Shown here: positions 1 through 8,539 of the stretch, one piece after another
How the letters are laid out: each line of letters starts with the position of its first letter
Position numbering within the stretch: position 1 is the stretch's first letter
Assembly (NCBI GenBank): GCA_030631415.1
Contig: DAOVLE010000038.1
Location: forward strand, 1 to 29,543
Reading direction: 5' to 3'
DNA length: 29,543 nt
DNA from: JAAEQG01 sp023133475
GTDB taxonomy: Bacteria > Planctomycetota > Phycisphaerae > UBA1845
Made by a program: the position numbers and the translations under genes
Notes under the pieces: generated by a model
The model's database searches: none
Seen by the model: the letters and a program-made list of their open reading frames with translations, nothing else
Told to the model about the DNA's origin: nothing

Positions 1-144
1 AGCGGCGACCCGTAGGGGAGCGCGTAGCAGGGGAGCGCGTAGAAGAGAATCACGACGAATGGAGAATGAGGGATAGGTAACGTTCTCGTTGCAAGTGGGC
101 GGGGATGTAGCACCATTTTCCATTTTCCATTTTCCATTTTCAAT
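1..144. repeat. Intergenic repeats: GGGGAGCGCGTAG unit and ATTTTCC heptamer array
   Basis: The first 45 bases hold two tandem copies of GGGGAGCGCGTAG, preceded by AGCGGCGACCCGTAGGGGAG, which is close to the reverse complement of the element at 20874-20902. Positions 114-146 are a run of the heptamer ATTTTCC, running up to the bpt stop codon. The same heptamer array recurs at 17931-17957, 18191-18226 and 23584-23625. No gene is visible here. Confidence 0.7.
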
Positions 145-888
145 TTATTCGCTCAGGCGTATCCAGTTGTGGCGGTTTTGTAGAATTTCGCATGGTTGGT
201 AGCGGGCCTTATAGGTCATTGTGCGGCAGTTGGCAATGTAGTAACCCAGATAATAGTAAGTGATCGCCGAACTCCGGCAGTGCTCGATCTCCCACAAAAT
301 GGAGAAGGTGCCCGGGCTTCGCCGGTGATGGCCCGGGTCGAAGAACATATATACCGAACTGAGCGACCGAGGCCCTCGGTCCACCAGGCTCACCCCCACC
401 AGACGCCGACCCAGGTAATACCGGAACTCCCAAGTGGACACCGGTGAGGAGTAGAGGAACTCATGAAACTCCTCCTGCGAACCGGTCATGGTCCCATCAT
501 GGCGGGTTTCCAGATAGCGGCGGAACAATTCGAGCTTCTCGGGCGTGGGCTCCGGCGGGCCTGACTCGACGGATACATCATGATTGCACCGCCATACCCG
601 CCGCATCGACCTGGTGGGCTTGAAGTCCGCCACAGGTATGCGAATCTGTTTGCACTCCCGACATCGGTGGCACGCCGGGCGGTAGATGAGGCAACCGTTA
701 CGCCGAAAACCGCGGTTCATCAAGGCTTCGTATATGGGCGGGCTCAGCTCCTCGGTGAAGAAGTACTCGACCCGATCATCCCGTGCGGGCAGATAAGGGC
801 AACGACTGGCAGGCGAGAGCGGCAGTTCCTCTTCGGCAAGGAACTGGTCCACCACCTGCTGAATGGTCATGGTTTTGGGATCACTCAT
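145..888 (-). CDS. bpt: Bpt-type leucyl/arginyl-tRNA--protein transferase
   Basis: The 247-residue product matches the bacterial Bpt family, which transfers leucine (or arginine) from tRNA to proteins with N-terminal Asp or Glu and so creates substrates for ClpS/ClpAP degradation in the cytoplasm. Family marks are visible in order: CPYLPARDDRVEYFF (residues 30-44), then the cysteine cluster C73-x2-C76-x2-C79 followed by QIRIPV, then RSMRRVWRCN near 93-102. The C-terminal GNAT-like half contains YYLGRRLVGVSLVD, YMFFDPGHHRRSPGTFSILW and YYLGYYI...MTYKARYQPCE. The length is normal for the family and the gene looks intact. The upstream region has only a weak ribosome site. It is monocistronic here, with no clpS or clpA nearby. 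Family assignment is firm; the exact amino acid and acceptor preference is known from characterised Bpt enzymes and not shown by this sequence. Confidence 0.93.
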   Translation of the reverse strand: MSDPKTMTIQQVVDQFLAEEELPLSPASRCPYLPARDDRVEYFFTEELSPPIYEALMNRGFRRNGCLIYRPACHRCRECKQIRIPVADFKPTRSMRRVWRCNHDVSVESGPPEPTPEKLELFRRYLETRHDGTMTGSQEEFHEFLYSSPVSTWEFRYYLGRRLVGVSLVDRGPRSLSSVYMFFDPGHHRRSPGTFSILWEIEHCRSSAITYYYLGYYIANCRTMTYKARYQPCEILQNRHNWIRLSE

Positions 889-920
889 TGGCTTTGGCCT
901 TGGTGAAGCGATCGCCGGGT

Positions 921-1022
921 GGGTGGAACCCGCCCTACAACCGAAAAAACCTCACGCACGTTTGTAGGGCGGGTTCTACCCGCCTTCTTCGCGTGGCGCG
1001 GCGGGTGGAACCCGCCCTATAA
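921..1022. repeat. TAGGGCGGGTT palindrome family: one half copy and one full copy
   Basis: 921-941 is a half copy (GGGTGGAACCCGCCCTACAAC). 962-984 and 1000-1022 are the two arms of a full copy, 23 nt each with a few mismatches, separated by a 15-nt spacer containing TTCTTCGCGTGG. Together they fill the space just upstream of bpt. Confidence 0.85.
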
Positions 1023-1066
1023 CTCCAGTGCCGTTTTCGGCGAGGGAGTTGCGTGACGACAGGCTT

Positions 1067-1208
1067 GCGCTAGGCCCGGCATTTATGCCGGGTATTGAAG
1101 CGGTTGCCTTTGCCCCCCAGTTCCGCCCCGCCGCCGAAGGCGGCGGGGCGGAACTGGGGGGGTTCTTCGTTCGGCCTTCTCACCCGGCATAAATGCCGGG
1201 CCTAGCGC
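1067..1208. repeat. Nested perfect double palindrome
   Basis: Outer arms at 1067-1093 and 1182-1208 are perfect 27-nt inverted copies, themselves built round the near-palindrome CCCGGCATTTATGCCGGG. Inside them, 1113-1135 and 1139-1161 form a perfect 23-bp stem with a GAA loop. A 26-nt piece of the interior (1163-1188) recurs with one mismatch at 8719-8744, so this is a mobile or amplified unit rather than a single terminator. Confidence 0.85.
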
Positions 1209-1576
1209 GATCCACCGAAACGCGAAACTGTCTGATCGAAAATGGCACTAGCACTGCGTTCATGAATAATCCAGGTTATAAGAGCATAATCCTTCGCGTC
1301 AGGTTTTCAACCAAGCCGGTTTGCACCATTCGGGAAGAAGAGAATTATGGTTGCAGGTTGATAGGTTAGAGCCGATTCTGCTACACTATAACCTGCATCC
1401 CGCAGAGGGGGAGAATCGCGTAACGATGAAAAGGAAACAGCCATCCGATCAGCACCGCGACCGTAAGGGAGCGGCTCTACTGGGATTGACCGCTCCCTTA
1501 CGGTCGTGGCACTGGTTTAGTTGCGGCCGAAGGCCGCGATGGGCACTGACTCACAAATAAGACGAGGCGTAATAGA
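1209..1576. other. Non-coding region upstream of the secreted nuclease, with a repeat and a short duplication
   Basis: No credible gene. A 20-nt inverted repeat (1455-1474 and 1490-1509, one mismatch) belongs to the CCGTAAGGGAGCGG family; its 15-nt spacer resembles that of the 4503-4567 copy. Immediately left of it, 1438-1459 is a one-mismatch copy of 1633-1654 inside the following gene's signal-peptide region. Confidence 0.7.
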
Positions 1577-4513
1577 ATGACATTGTTCTGCACCACTAAC
1601 CACGAAAATCCTCTCAAATCGCACAAAAGAAGCAGCCATCCGATCTGCACCGCGTTGCTGGTAATTTTGGCTTTTGTGTCGCCGGCACGCGACGACGTGT
1701 CGGCTGGGGACATCGCGATTATCGGCTATCAATCCGATGACCCCGATAAACTCGCGTTCGTGGTGCTGGAACCGGTCGAAGCCGGTGAGGCAATCCGGTT
1801 TACGGATTCCGGCTGGCAAGCCGGCGGATCATTCCGCGCCTACGAAGGCGGGATCGAGTACACCGCCGCCAGCCAACTCAGCCGCGGCACCGTGGTCAGC
1901 CGCAGCAACCCGTTCGATAGCGGTGCCTGGAGCGTCAACAACACCGGTGTGGGCTCGGGCGGTTTTGCTCTATCCACGGCGGGCGATCAGATACTGGCGT
2001 TTCAAGGCGATGCAGCCAGCCCGGTTTTCGTCTACGCAACCCATGCCGGAGCCGGTGGATGGACCGATGCCACCAGCTCGAACACCACCGCACTTCCGAG
2101 CGGGCTGGTGGACGGAGCCACCGCAGTCTTCATCGCCAGCGAGGGCGACGAGGTGGATAACGGATACTACAACGGCATCACCGAGGGGACCGCAACACAA
2201 CTACGCGCTGCTATTGGCGATCCGAGTAACTGGGTAACCGGAAACAGCGTGCAGAGTTGGCCTGAATGGAGCTTTACGGTCAATACCTCCGACTTGCCCA
2301 ACGTCGCCGATGTGTGGGTTTCAGCCGCCAGTTTCGATACCGGCGATCCGGGCGTGGTTACGGTCCAGCTCAATGAGGCACCGGCTGTGGGCGATCCGGC
2401 CCAGATCAGCGTTGTGAGCGGGGCGTTCTTCGTCAGCCCGCACACCATTATCATCACCAATCCCAACACCAGCGGGACCGCCAACGTCACCATGGAAAAC
2501 AACGGGACCTGGACGGTGGAAGCCACCGCAGTGAGCGGTTGCTATGGATCAGCCGAGTCCGACCCGTTCACCGTCGGCCAGGGAACCAACCCGCCCGAGG
2601 CCTACGCCGGCGAAGACCGCACGGTGTTCCTGAGCGCATCGTCCGTATCCGAGGTGATGATCGGCGCTACCGCCAACGATCCCGACGGTCTGACCGGGGT
2701 CACTTATGCGTGGACACCGGCGTCGGGGACCGGAATCGTCGGCTGGGCCAACCGCAGCGGCCCGGTGACCGACCCGACCGATCCCGGCGAGGCCCAGGTG
2801 ACCTTCAACCAGGTTGGCATTTATATCTTCACCCTGACCGTTACCGACCCGGGCCTGCTCGATGACTACGACACGGTAACCATCACCGTAGCCAATGCCC
2901 CACCGCTCGACGATTACGACCCGCCGGCGAGCTATTACGACCCGGCGAGGCCGGGGGGGGTGTGGTACACCGGGTCAACCCTGAAAAATGCCTTGCACAA
3001 CATCATCGACGACCACCACTCCCGTTCGTATGATTCCGCCAGGAACGCCTTGCAACTTCTCGACGAAGACCCCAACAATAGCGCTCACATTCGTCTGATC
3101 TACGATGGGCAATCGGTGCTCAAAGCATGGGACAGCGGTGTCACGTGGAATCGCGAGCACATTTGGCCTGACAGCCTCAACCCTGCCCCGAATGATCTGT
3201 TCAACCTGCGTGCGTGCGACCCGAGCATCAACAGCTCGCGGGGCAACAAGCCCTTTGGCACCGACTCAGGATATTGGGACGCCGATCATGGCGAGAACGA
3301 CCGGGGCAATGCCGCCCGGGCCATGTTCTACATGGATACCCGCTATACCTCCAATACGCTGGTCTACGGCATGCCCGGCAATGGCGAGATGGGCGATCTT
3401 GGGGCTTTGCTTCAGTGGCATTACCAGGACTCGGTAAGCGAGTTCGAGCGCCGCCGCAATCATCTGATGTACGACCAGAACGACAACCCGTCCTATTACC
3501 AGGGAAACCGGAACCCGTTTATCGACCATCCCGAGCTGGTCTGGAGCATCTGGGGCGGCGGCAATAATGACTCGAAACTTTACGTGGGCGCCACTCCTCC
3601 GGCGGACGGTGTTTCGTCGGTGACGATTGACCTTGGGGCGGTGCTCAAGGACGGCCCACTGCCGTCGGCTCAAAACGTTACCTTGCACAAGAGCGGTGCC
3701 GATCCGACGACGTTTGATGTCATGGGCAACGGCGATGCGTTATCCCCGTCGATTGGGCTGCGACAGGCTTTTGTGGGCGGCGTTGGCTCGCGAGTCATCA
3801 GCGCGGGGTTGTCCTCGCCCACAACCACGCCCGGGCAGCAGACCGGATCAATCGTTATCGACAACACCGAACTGACATCCGCCGGCTCCGGCTACGGATC
3901 AGCCGACGGCAATGACACCATCAATATCGAGATGGATGTGCTGGAACATGCCGAAGCTTCGTTAGATGGGTTGGTGGACCAGAACACTTTGACCATCGAC
4001 TTCGGGACGGTGCCCGCGGCAAGTGGCGTGCACGTCGAGAGCTTTGGGGTTGCCAATCTTGAGTCGGTGGTGGAATTCACTGCCGGGCTGGACCTTGATT
4101 CTGTTGACTCCGGCGGCGATATTGCGGTTCTCTACACTGATCTGTCCGTTTTCAGCAATCTGCCCGCCGGGGACGTTGCGACGTTCACCGCTTCGTTTGA
4201 TGCCGGTGTCGGCCCGGGCACATACCAGGCAACGTATACGTTGTTTGTCTCCGACGAGGACTTGCCCGGAGCTATGGCAGGGGCCAACCTGGTTCTGACT
4301 CTTATAGGCCAAGTCGCCAACTCGCCGATTTTCCCGTTCGACGACGACGGGGATGGTGATGTTGATTTGGCTGACTTCGTGGGGTTCCGCTCGTGTCTCA
4401 CAGGCCCGGGCGGCGGGGCAGTCAGCCCGTGTGACAACCATGATTCCGATAGTGACGGGGACGTCGATCTGGATGACTTCGCCGCGTTTCAGGTGATGGT
4501 GTCAGTACCGTGA
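1577..4513 (+). CDS. Secreted endonuclease I-family protein with dockerin-like C-terminus
   Basis: The product has 978 residues. Residues 22-43 are a hydrophobic signal segment ending VSA. Residues 44-235 resemble the lamin-tail-like domain found in large exported nucleases (GDIAIIGYQSD, IRFTDSGW). Residues 240-335 and 340-440 look like Ig/PKD-type beta domains. Residues 450-660 are an endonuclease I (EndA/NucM) domain: WNREHIWPDSL with candidate catalytic His528, DLFNLRACDPSINSSRGNKPFG with Asn552 and Asn557, and the family end motif QGNRNPFIDHPELVW. Residues 665-915 are beta-rich. Residues 922-974 carry two Ca-loop repeats of the DGDVDLxDF type, dockerin-like. Family knowledge implies Mg-dependent non-specific DNA cleavage outside the cytoplasm; surface attachment through the dockerin-like end is inference. 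No strong ribosome site precedes the ATG. The TGA stop lies inside a hairpin element. Confidence 0.88.
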   Translation: MTLFCTTNHENPLKSHKRSSHPICTALLVILAFVSPARDDVSAGDIAIIGYQSDDPDKLAFVVLEPVEAGEAIRFTDSGWQAGGSFRAYEGGIEYTAASQLSRGTVVSRSNPFDSGAWSVNNTGVGSGGFALSTAGDQILAFQGDAASPVFVYATHAGAGGWTDATSSNTTALPSGLVDGATAVFIASEGDEVDNGYYNGITEGTATQLRAAIGDPSNWVTGNSVQSWPEWSFTVNTSDLPNVADVWVSAASFDTGDPGVVTVQLNEAPAVGDPAQISVVSGAFFVSPHTIIITNPNTSGTANVTMENNGTWTVEATAVSGCYGSAESDPFTVGQGTNPPEAYAGEDRTVFLSASSVSEVMIGATANDPDGLTGVTYAWTPASGTGIVGWANRSGPVTDPTDPGEAQVTFNQVGIYIFTLTVTDPGLLDDYDTVTITVANAPPLDDYDPPASYYDPARPGGVWYTGSTLKNALHNIIDDHHSRSYDSARNALQLLDEDPNNSAHIRLIYDGQSVLKAWDSGVTWNREHIWPDSLNPAPNDLFNLRACDPSINSSRGNKPFGTDSGYWDADHGENDRGNAARAMFYMDTRYTSNTLVYGMPGNGEMGDLGALLQWHYQDSVSEFERRRNHLMYDQNDNPSYYQGNRNPFIDHPELVWSIWGGGNNDSKLYVGATPPADGVSSVTIDLGAVLKDGPLPSAQNVTLHKSGADPTTFDVMGNGDALSPSIGLRQAFVGGVGSRVISAGLSSPTTTPGQQTGSIVIDNTELTSAGSGYGSADGNDTINIEMDVLEHAEASLDGLVDQNTLTIDFGTVPAASGVHVESFGVANLESVVEFTAGLDLDSVDSGGDIAVLYTDLSVFSNLPAGDVATFTASFDAGVGPGTYQATYTLFVSDEDLPGAMAGANLVLTLIGQVANSPIFPFDDDGDGDVDLADFVGFRSCLTGPGGGAVSPCDNHDSDSDGDVDLDDFAAFQVMVSVP

Positions 4514-4600
4514 CCGTGAGGGAGCGGCTCTACTTGGATTGGCCGCTCCCTTACGGTCACGGTACTGATTGGATGGCCGCTCCCTCACGGTTGCGATACC
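4503..4600. repeat. CCGTAAGGGAGCGG family hairpin plus half copy, possible terminator
   Basis: Arms 4503-4528 and 4542-4567 pair over 26 nt with one mismatch. The spacer TCTACTTGGATTG is nearly the same as in the 1455-1509 copy. The nuclease stop codon (4511-4513) lies in the left arm. A further half copy follows at 4575-4600. The position directly at a gene end suggests a termination or mRNA 3'-end role; there is no U-run, so factor-independent termination is uncertain. Confidence 0.75.
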
Positions 4601-4624
4601 GGTCGGATGATTGGTGTTTGTTGG

Positions 4625-5431
4625 TCACGGCTTGGGCCTAAAGCCGGCAATCCACTGGGCCAGCATCGACTTGAAATTGGCCCAAAGACGAACGATCCCG
4701 TTGGCGTCTTTGGCCTGGAGACCCTCTTCCCGTTCGCCGGCTTCGCCCCGCTTTCGCCGGGCCTGGAGCTTGGCCTCCGCCTTTCGCTTGAGTGACTCTC
4801 CCTGTCGCTTTCGGGCCTGTGCTTGAGCCTGTGCCTTTCGCTCGCGGGCCTGAGCCTCTTGACGCTCGCGGGCCTCGGCACGTTGCCGGGCCCGTTCGCG
4901 CTCCAAGGCTTCGGCTTGCTCACGCCGGTGAGCAGCTTCCTGCTGCTTGATAAGCTCTTCCTGCCGTTCGCGCTCCTCCTCCTTGGCGCGTTGGCGAGCT
5001 TCGTGATGCCGCTCGAAGGCCTCCTCTTGTTCCAAATCCACGGGGGATTCCGGCAACCCGGCGGAATGCTCGAAGACATCCTCCCATCCCTCGCCCTCGA
5101 TATGCCGAGAAGTTTTCTTCCGCTTTTGAGCCTTCTTCTGTTTGACGGCCTGCTCCTTCTTGACCGTCTGCTTGCGTTTGAATGCCTGCACCCGTTCGTG
5201 AGCTTTGGCTTCTTCTTCCTTGAGGGCCTCCACCCGCCGGGCTACCCGTTCACGCTCCTCTCGGACGGCGTCAACCTGTTCTCGCTTGAGCCCTTCCACC
5301 GGCTTATCGAAGACGTCGGCGCGTATTCTGAGAGCATCAGCCAACTCCTGCTCGACGGCCTCAACCTGTTTCAAGGCATCAGCCAGCTTCTCGTCTTGCG
5401 TCTCCGCCGGTGTGGCAGGTTTTCGTTTCAT
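4625..5431 (-). CDS. Charged coiled-coil protein of unknown function
   Basis: The 268-residue product has no recognised catalytic domain. It is extremely rich in Glu, Lys, Arg, Gln and Ala. Residues 10-110 and about 135-245 look like two long helical, coiled-coil stretches, separated by a less repetitive linker (GWEDVFEHSAGLPESPVDL). The end (NGIVRLWANFKSMLAQWIAGFRPKP) is a short amphipathic, tryptophan-containing tail that could touch a membrane or a partner. No signal peptide is visible. The ATG is preceded by GGAGAG at a suitable distance. An opposite-strand open frame of 221 codons overlaps it, but that frame is a leucine-rich mirror of this Glu/Lys/Arg coding and is less plausible. A structural or scaffolding role is a guess from composition only. 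Confidence 0.65.
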   Translation of the reverse strand: MKRKPATPAETQDEKLADALKQVEAVEQELADALRIRADVFDKPVEGLKREQVDAVREERERVARRVEALKEEEAKAHERVQAFKRKQTVKKEQAVKQKKAQKRKKTSRHIEGEGWEDVFEHSAGLPESPVDLEQEEAFERHHEARQRAKEEERERQEELIKQQEAAHRREQAEALERERARQRAEARERQEAQARERKAQAQAQARKRQGESLKRKAEAKLQARRKRGEAGEREEGLQAKDANGIVRLWANFKSMLAQWIAGFRPKP

Positions 5432-5477
5432 GGAATCTCTCCGAGTGGCTTAGCGACACCCGGAGATTATATACCGG

Positions 5478-5657
5478 TTGTAGGGTGAGTGGAACCTCGC
5501 GGAGCGAGGTGGAACCCACCGCCCAGGGATGAGTCCAAAGTCCAAGGTCCCTAGTCCAAAGTCCTGCTAGTTTCTAACTTTGGACTTTGGACTTTGGACC
5601 AGGGACTTGCTGAGCGGTGCGGTGGGTTGCGCTTCGCTCCGCGAAGCGCAACCCACC
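5478..5657. repeat. Repeat cluster between two convergent-tail genes
   Basis: 5478-5523 is a divergent member of the TAGGG(C/T)GGG family (TTGTAGGGTGAGTGGAACC start). 5528-5607 is an inverted set of the unit AGTCCAAAGTCC. 5621-5637 and 5641-5657 form a perfect 17-bp stem (GGTGGGTTGCGCTTCGC) with a TCC loop. No gene is seen between 5432 and 5701. Confidence 0.75.
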
Positions 5658-5701
5658 CTACAGGAAACTCCCTGTAACACTTTGCGGCACGAAACCTCCC
5701 G

Positions 5702-6841
5702 TTAAGACCCGGTGAACTCCGCCTGGAACACGTTGAAATCAGCCAAATCCACATCGCCGTCACTGTCCAGGTCGGCGCTGTCGAATCTGCCCGAGGTACA
5801 TCCACCCGGAGGTGTTGTCACTTCCGGCCCAGCCAGGCAACCAATGAAACCGGCAAAATCGTCCAGATCGACATCGCCATCGCGGTCCAGATCGGAAACC
5901 GCCGGCCCAGGCCAACCCGCCAACCGGGCCATCATCCACCAAAAGGCTCGCCCTTTCAGGTTACAGTTCAACGACCTGGAATGGGCACAGGAGCAGGATG
6001 CACACAAATCGCTGCCGGGATTGGCAGCACACCACTCGTCGGCCCAGTTATGCCTGACACTGTCAATCCAATAGTCGCAGCTATCGGTGGCATTAAGGTC
6101 GCGGAAGTAGTTCCAGTCCGGATCGTAGCTCTCGATATCGGCGAAATCGAACAGCACGCCACCAGTGGCAATGACATGGTTGCGAATCTGATTGTTGCGC
6201 TGATGCAGATTGCCGGTCTCGCCGGTGCCGACCAAATGGCCTGTCATGTAGATAAACGTGACGTTGGGATAGTCATCTACCAATCCGCTCATCAGGTCGA
6301 GATAGGTTTGCATGTTCTCTTCGGTGGTGTCTGCCTGCCCGCACCACGACCACATCACGAAGTTTCTGTTGTCGTAGTCGGGATCCTCCAGCATGGCGCG
6401 GGTGGCTGCCTCCCATGCGATCCGGTCGGGATTGCCGAGGTCGTTGGCACCTGCGGGCTTTCGGTCCCAGAACGAGAGTGTGCCCACCGGAGCCATCGGA
6501 TTGCTCCCACCGTACGCATAGTAGGCATAATCGTCGCAGTAGCCGTACAGACAGCTTGTGCAACCCGGATCACCACAAGAGCTGCACGAACAGCCCAGGG
6601 TACTGTTAAAGGTGGCCATCCCCGTGACGATCTGGCTTCCGTGCGAGGTATGGCCGTAGGAGGCCCAGAAGCTGATTTTGGCCTGTTCGACCCAATAGTC
6701 CGGGACTGCCCCGATCTTGGTGCAGGTGTGGTCGACAATAAGGGCTTCCTGGGCACAAACGGGATCGGGGCTTGAGAACAAGAAGCTGGCTCCCCCGAGC
6801 ACCAGCACTACCATCAACTTGGGTTTTGGAAATGTGGACAT
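5702..6841 (-). CDS. Secreted protein with HTSHG motif and dockerin-like C-terminus
   Basis: The product has 379 residues. Residues 1-31 are a clear signal peptide ending VCAQ. The mature part begins ALIVDHTCTKIGAVPDYWVEQ and contains GHTSHGSQIVTGM (His64, Ser66, His67), then a cysteine-rich insert around residues 83-105 (CSCSSCGDPGCTSC), then FVMWSWCGQ and VTFIYMTGHLVGTGE. This arrangement of Ser, His and Gly blocks is reminiscent of SGNH-like hydrolases, but I cannot assign an enzyme. Residues 318-376 contain two DxDxDGDVDLxDF calcium loops like those of the nuclease at 1577-4513, suggesting the same surface or anchoring route. The start is well supported: AAGGAGGAAG stands nine bases before the ATG. 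The gene is single and intact. Export is confident; function is unknown. Confidence 0.82.
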   Translation of the reverse strand: MSTFPKPKLMVVLVLGGASFLFSSPDPVCAQEALIVDHTCTKIGAVPDYWVEQAKISFWASYGHTSHGSQIVTGMATFNSTLGCSCSSCGDPGCTSCLYGYCDDYAYYAYGGSNPMAPVGTLSFWDRKPAGANDLGNPDRIAWEAATRAMLEDPDYDNRNFVMWSWCGQADTTEENMQTYLDLMSGLVDDYPNVTFIYMTGHLVGTGETGNLHQRNNQIRNHVIATGGVLFDFADIESYDPDWNYFRDLNATDSCDYWIDSVRHNWADEWCAANPGSDLCASCSCAHSRSLNCNLKGRAFWWMMARLAGWPGPAVSDLDRDGDVDLDDFAGFIGCLAGPEVTTPPGGCTSGRFDSADLDSDGDVDLADFNVFQAEFTGS

Positions 6842-7238
6842 ACCATTCTTCCTCCTTCAATAACGATGTCTACGGTTTACGCTCTGCAAACAATAACCAC
6901 ACTGCGGGGGAGTGCATTCGCCAGGGTTACTCCTGGCGAGCGGGGGGGAAGGATTATAGCACAGGGCCCGGGTGCATTGCAAGGGTAGGGTGGGCGACAC
7001 AAGCGAAAAATTCTGTGGCGGCGGGCCGGGCGCTGGAAGCTCTGTGGTTGCCACGGGCCAGGCTCACGGACAAGGCCCGCGGCGAGGTTTTGGTGATTGT
7101 TCCAGGCACATTGGCGCGGGCCTTGTCCGTGCCACCCGTTGCCCAAAGCTTGGTCCCCCACCCTTAGAGAGGGTGGGGGACCCGGGCAAAAATTATCCTG
7201 ACACCTTTTCTTACTCTGACACCTTTTCTCACCCCCGG
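6842..7238. repeat. Repeat-filled intergenic region with hairpins and GACACCTTTT units
   Basis: No gene is credible here. CACGGACAAGGCCCGCG near 7068-7084 is inverted near 7113-7130. 7152-7164 and 7170-7182 form a perfect 13-bp stem (GGTCCCCCACCCT). Two tandem copies of TCTGACACCTTTTC-like sequence lie at 7196-7210 and 7215-7230. The same GACACCTTTT unit recurs near 12849-12925 and 13845-13860. Confidence 0.7.
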
Positions 7239-8441
7239 TCAAGCGTCTTCCGCATCGAGAACAGCGGTGACCAGTTCGTCGAGCGTGGGTTGTTCCCCGC
7301 ATTCCGGGCATCGAGTGCCGTACAGGCCTCTCAGACTGTATCCGCACGACTGGCAGCGCAGGTTCTCCACCATCTCTCCCAGCGGCGCCGTCCGGCGATA
7401 CCGCCAGAACAGCGTTGTGGCGATCATCCATCCGCCCCAGGCCATCATCGGAAGCGTGTACCGGAGACAGTCCAGCGCATCCGGATTATCGGGGAGGTGA
7501 GGAGCGACACGCGCGATGCCCACAAACACGACGACAGCCAACTCGGTTCGTAGACGCACTCCCCACGACCAGACGACGGCTGAACGCCAGATCAAGAACC
7601 ACAGCAGCGCCGCCACAATCGACCACAACGTGTTAAGGAAAATCAAGATGGGTGCATTGTGCGGCCAATCAAATATGGCGACAGGTGGAAGGAGAAACGG
7701 GATCGCACCCAATAGCACGGCAATACAGCCTCCAATACGCTGCCGCCTGGTGCTCAGACCACTGGGAGTCAACAACATAAGCGCCAAGAGAACCGGGATG
7801 ATCGCCACCGCCAGCACATCGACACAGAATACGAGTCTGCCGTCGTCCTCCGAGAAAACATCGTCTATGAAGATGCCGGTGACCCAATACCCACCGACGA
7901 TGATCGGCAGCAAGCCGAAGGACAACAGCACACGCTTGGCTGAATCTGTCATGCGTATTCTCCATCGTCGGCGGAGACCGATCTGCGCCCATCCCCACCA
8001 GACCCACACCGTCGCCCAGACCCACAACCCAACCAAACTGACGCTCTGGTAGCTTCTCAGGACATCGTTCGCGCAGCCGGCATCCCAAAGCGGTTGCCAC
8101 CAGAGCACCTGGGCGATGGGAATTGCCGTGACGATTACCGTGGCGGCATACCGGCCAGCCGTCCACACCACACAAGCCCGCCAGATGCACAGGGAAATCA
8201 GCGTTATCCCGACCGTGAGGCAGAGCATCAAGAACTGGCTGTAGTCGAACCATGCCCAGCGTAAGCCCCAGCACCGGTCAACCGTAAGCATGAGCACTAA
8301 GCAGCCGCACGGCACGATAGGAAACAACGCCAGCGACAGCACCAACCGGAACATCAGCGGACGCGCGCGTGAACCGGGTCTTCGCGTCACCGGGCGAGGC
8401 GTAGCCTTCGGGTTGTCAACGGCGCCTTGCAAAGGCTGCAT
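7239..8441 (-). CDS. Polytopic membrane protein with C-terminal CGYxLRGL zinc ribbon
   Basis: From the ATG at 8441 the product is 400 residues. It holds roughly eight to ten hydrophobic segments, starting with MFRLVLSLALFPIVPCGCLVL. The last 39 residues leave the membrane and form a four-cysteine zinc ribbon: C363-x2-C366 in QSCGYSLRGL and C378-x2-C381 in RCPECGE, followed by an acidic tail. The frame stays open up to 8486, but that longer start would overlap the asnS-like fragment on the other strand. ATG codons at 8441 or 8354 are more natural, though none has a strong ribosome site. This module, a CGYNLRGL ribbon joined to transmembrane helices, is common in planctomycete genomes as far as I know, and its role is undefined. 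The gene stands alone. Membrane location is confident; function is unknown. Confidence 0.75.
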   Translation of the reverse strand: MQPLQGAVDNPKATPRPVTRRPGSRARPLMFRLVLSLALFPIVPCGCLVLMLTVDRCWGLRWAWFDYSQFLMLCLTVGITLISLCIWRACVVWTAGRYAATVIVTAIPIAQVLWWQPLWDAGCANDVLRSYQSVSLVGLWVWATVWVWWGWAQIGLRRRWRIRMTDSAKRVLLSFGLLPIIVGGYWVTGIFIDDVFSEDDGRLVFCVDVLAVAIIPVLLALMLLTPSGLSTRRQRIGGCIAVLLGAIPFLLPPVAIFDWPHNAPILIFLNTLWSIVAALLWFLIWRSAVVWSWGVRLRTELAVVVFVGIARVAPHLPDNPDALDCLRYTLPMMAWGGWMIATTLFWRYRRTAPLGEMVENLRCQSCGYSLRGLYGTRCPECGEQPTLDELVTAVLDAEDA

Positions 8442-8461
8442 CCTGATTCCATAAGAGCCGC

Positions 8462-8536
8462 ATGAACACGACCGCGACCATCTCACAACTTGCGAATCAT
8501 GTTGGCAAACCCGTCACTTTGCAAGGGTGGGTTCTG
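8462..8536 (+). pseudogene. asnS: Orphan 5' fragment of an asparaginyl-tRNA synthetase gene
   Basis: The first 25 codons from the ATG read MNTTATISQLANHVGKPVTL followed by QGWVL. This is the start of a bacterial class II AsnRS, where the anticodon-binding OB-fold opens with a segment ending in xLxGWV. After GWVL the similarity stops abruptly. An 11-bp inverted repeat (8540-8550 and 8562-8572) and then a CCGTAAGGGAGCGG half repeat take over, and the remaining open frame to 8914 is not AsnRS. It looks like a truncated gene start left by a rearrangement or repeat insertion, or a recombination scar. The identification rests on about 25 residues. Confidence 0.6.
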
Positions 8537-8539
8537 CTG

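Noticed and set aside
4823..5488. 221-codon leucine-rich ORF on the plus strand
   Set aside because: It is the mirror of the Glu/Lys/Arg-rich coiled-coil gene on the minus strand; that gene has the better start and a natural composition.
5981..6775. 264-codon ORF on the plus strand
   Set aside because: Opposite to the secreted dockerin-type gene, which has a perfect ribosome site, signal peptide and calcium loops.
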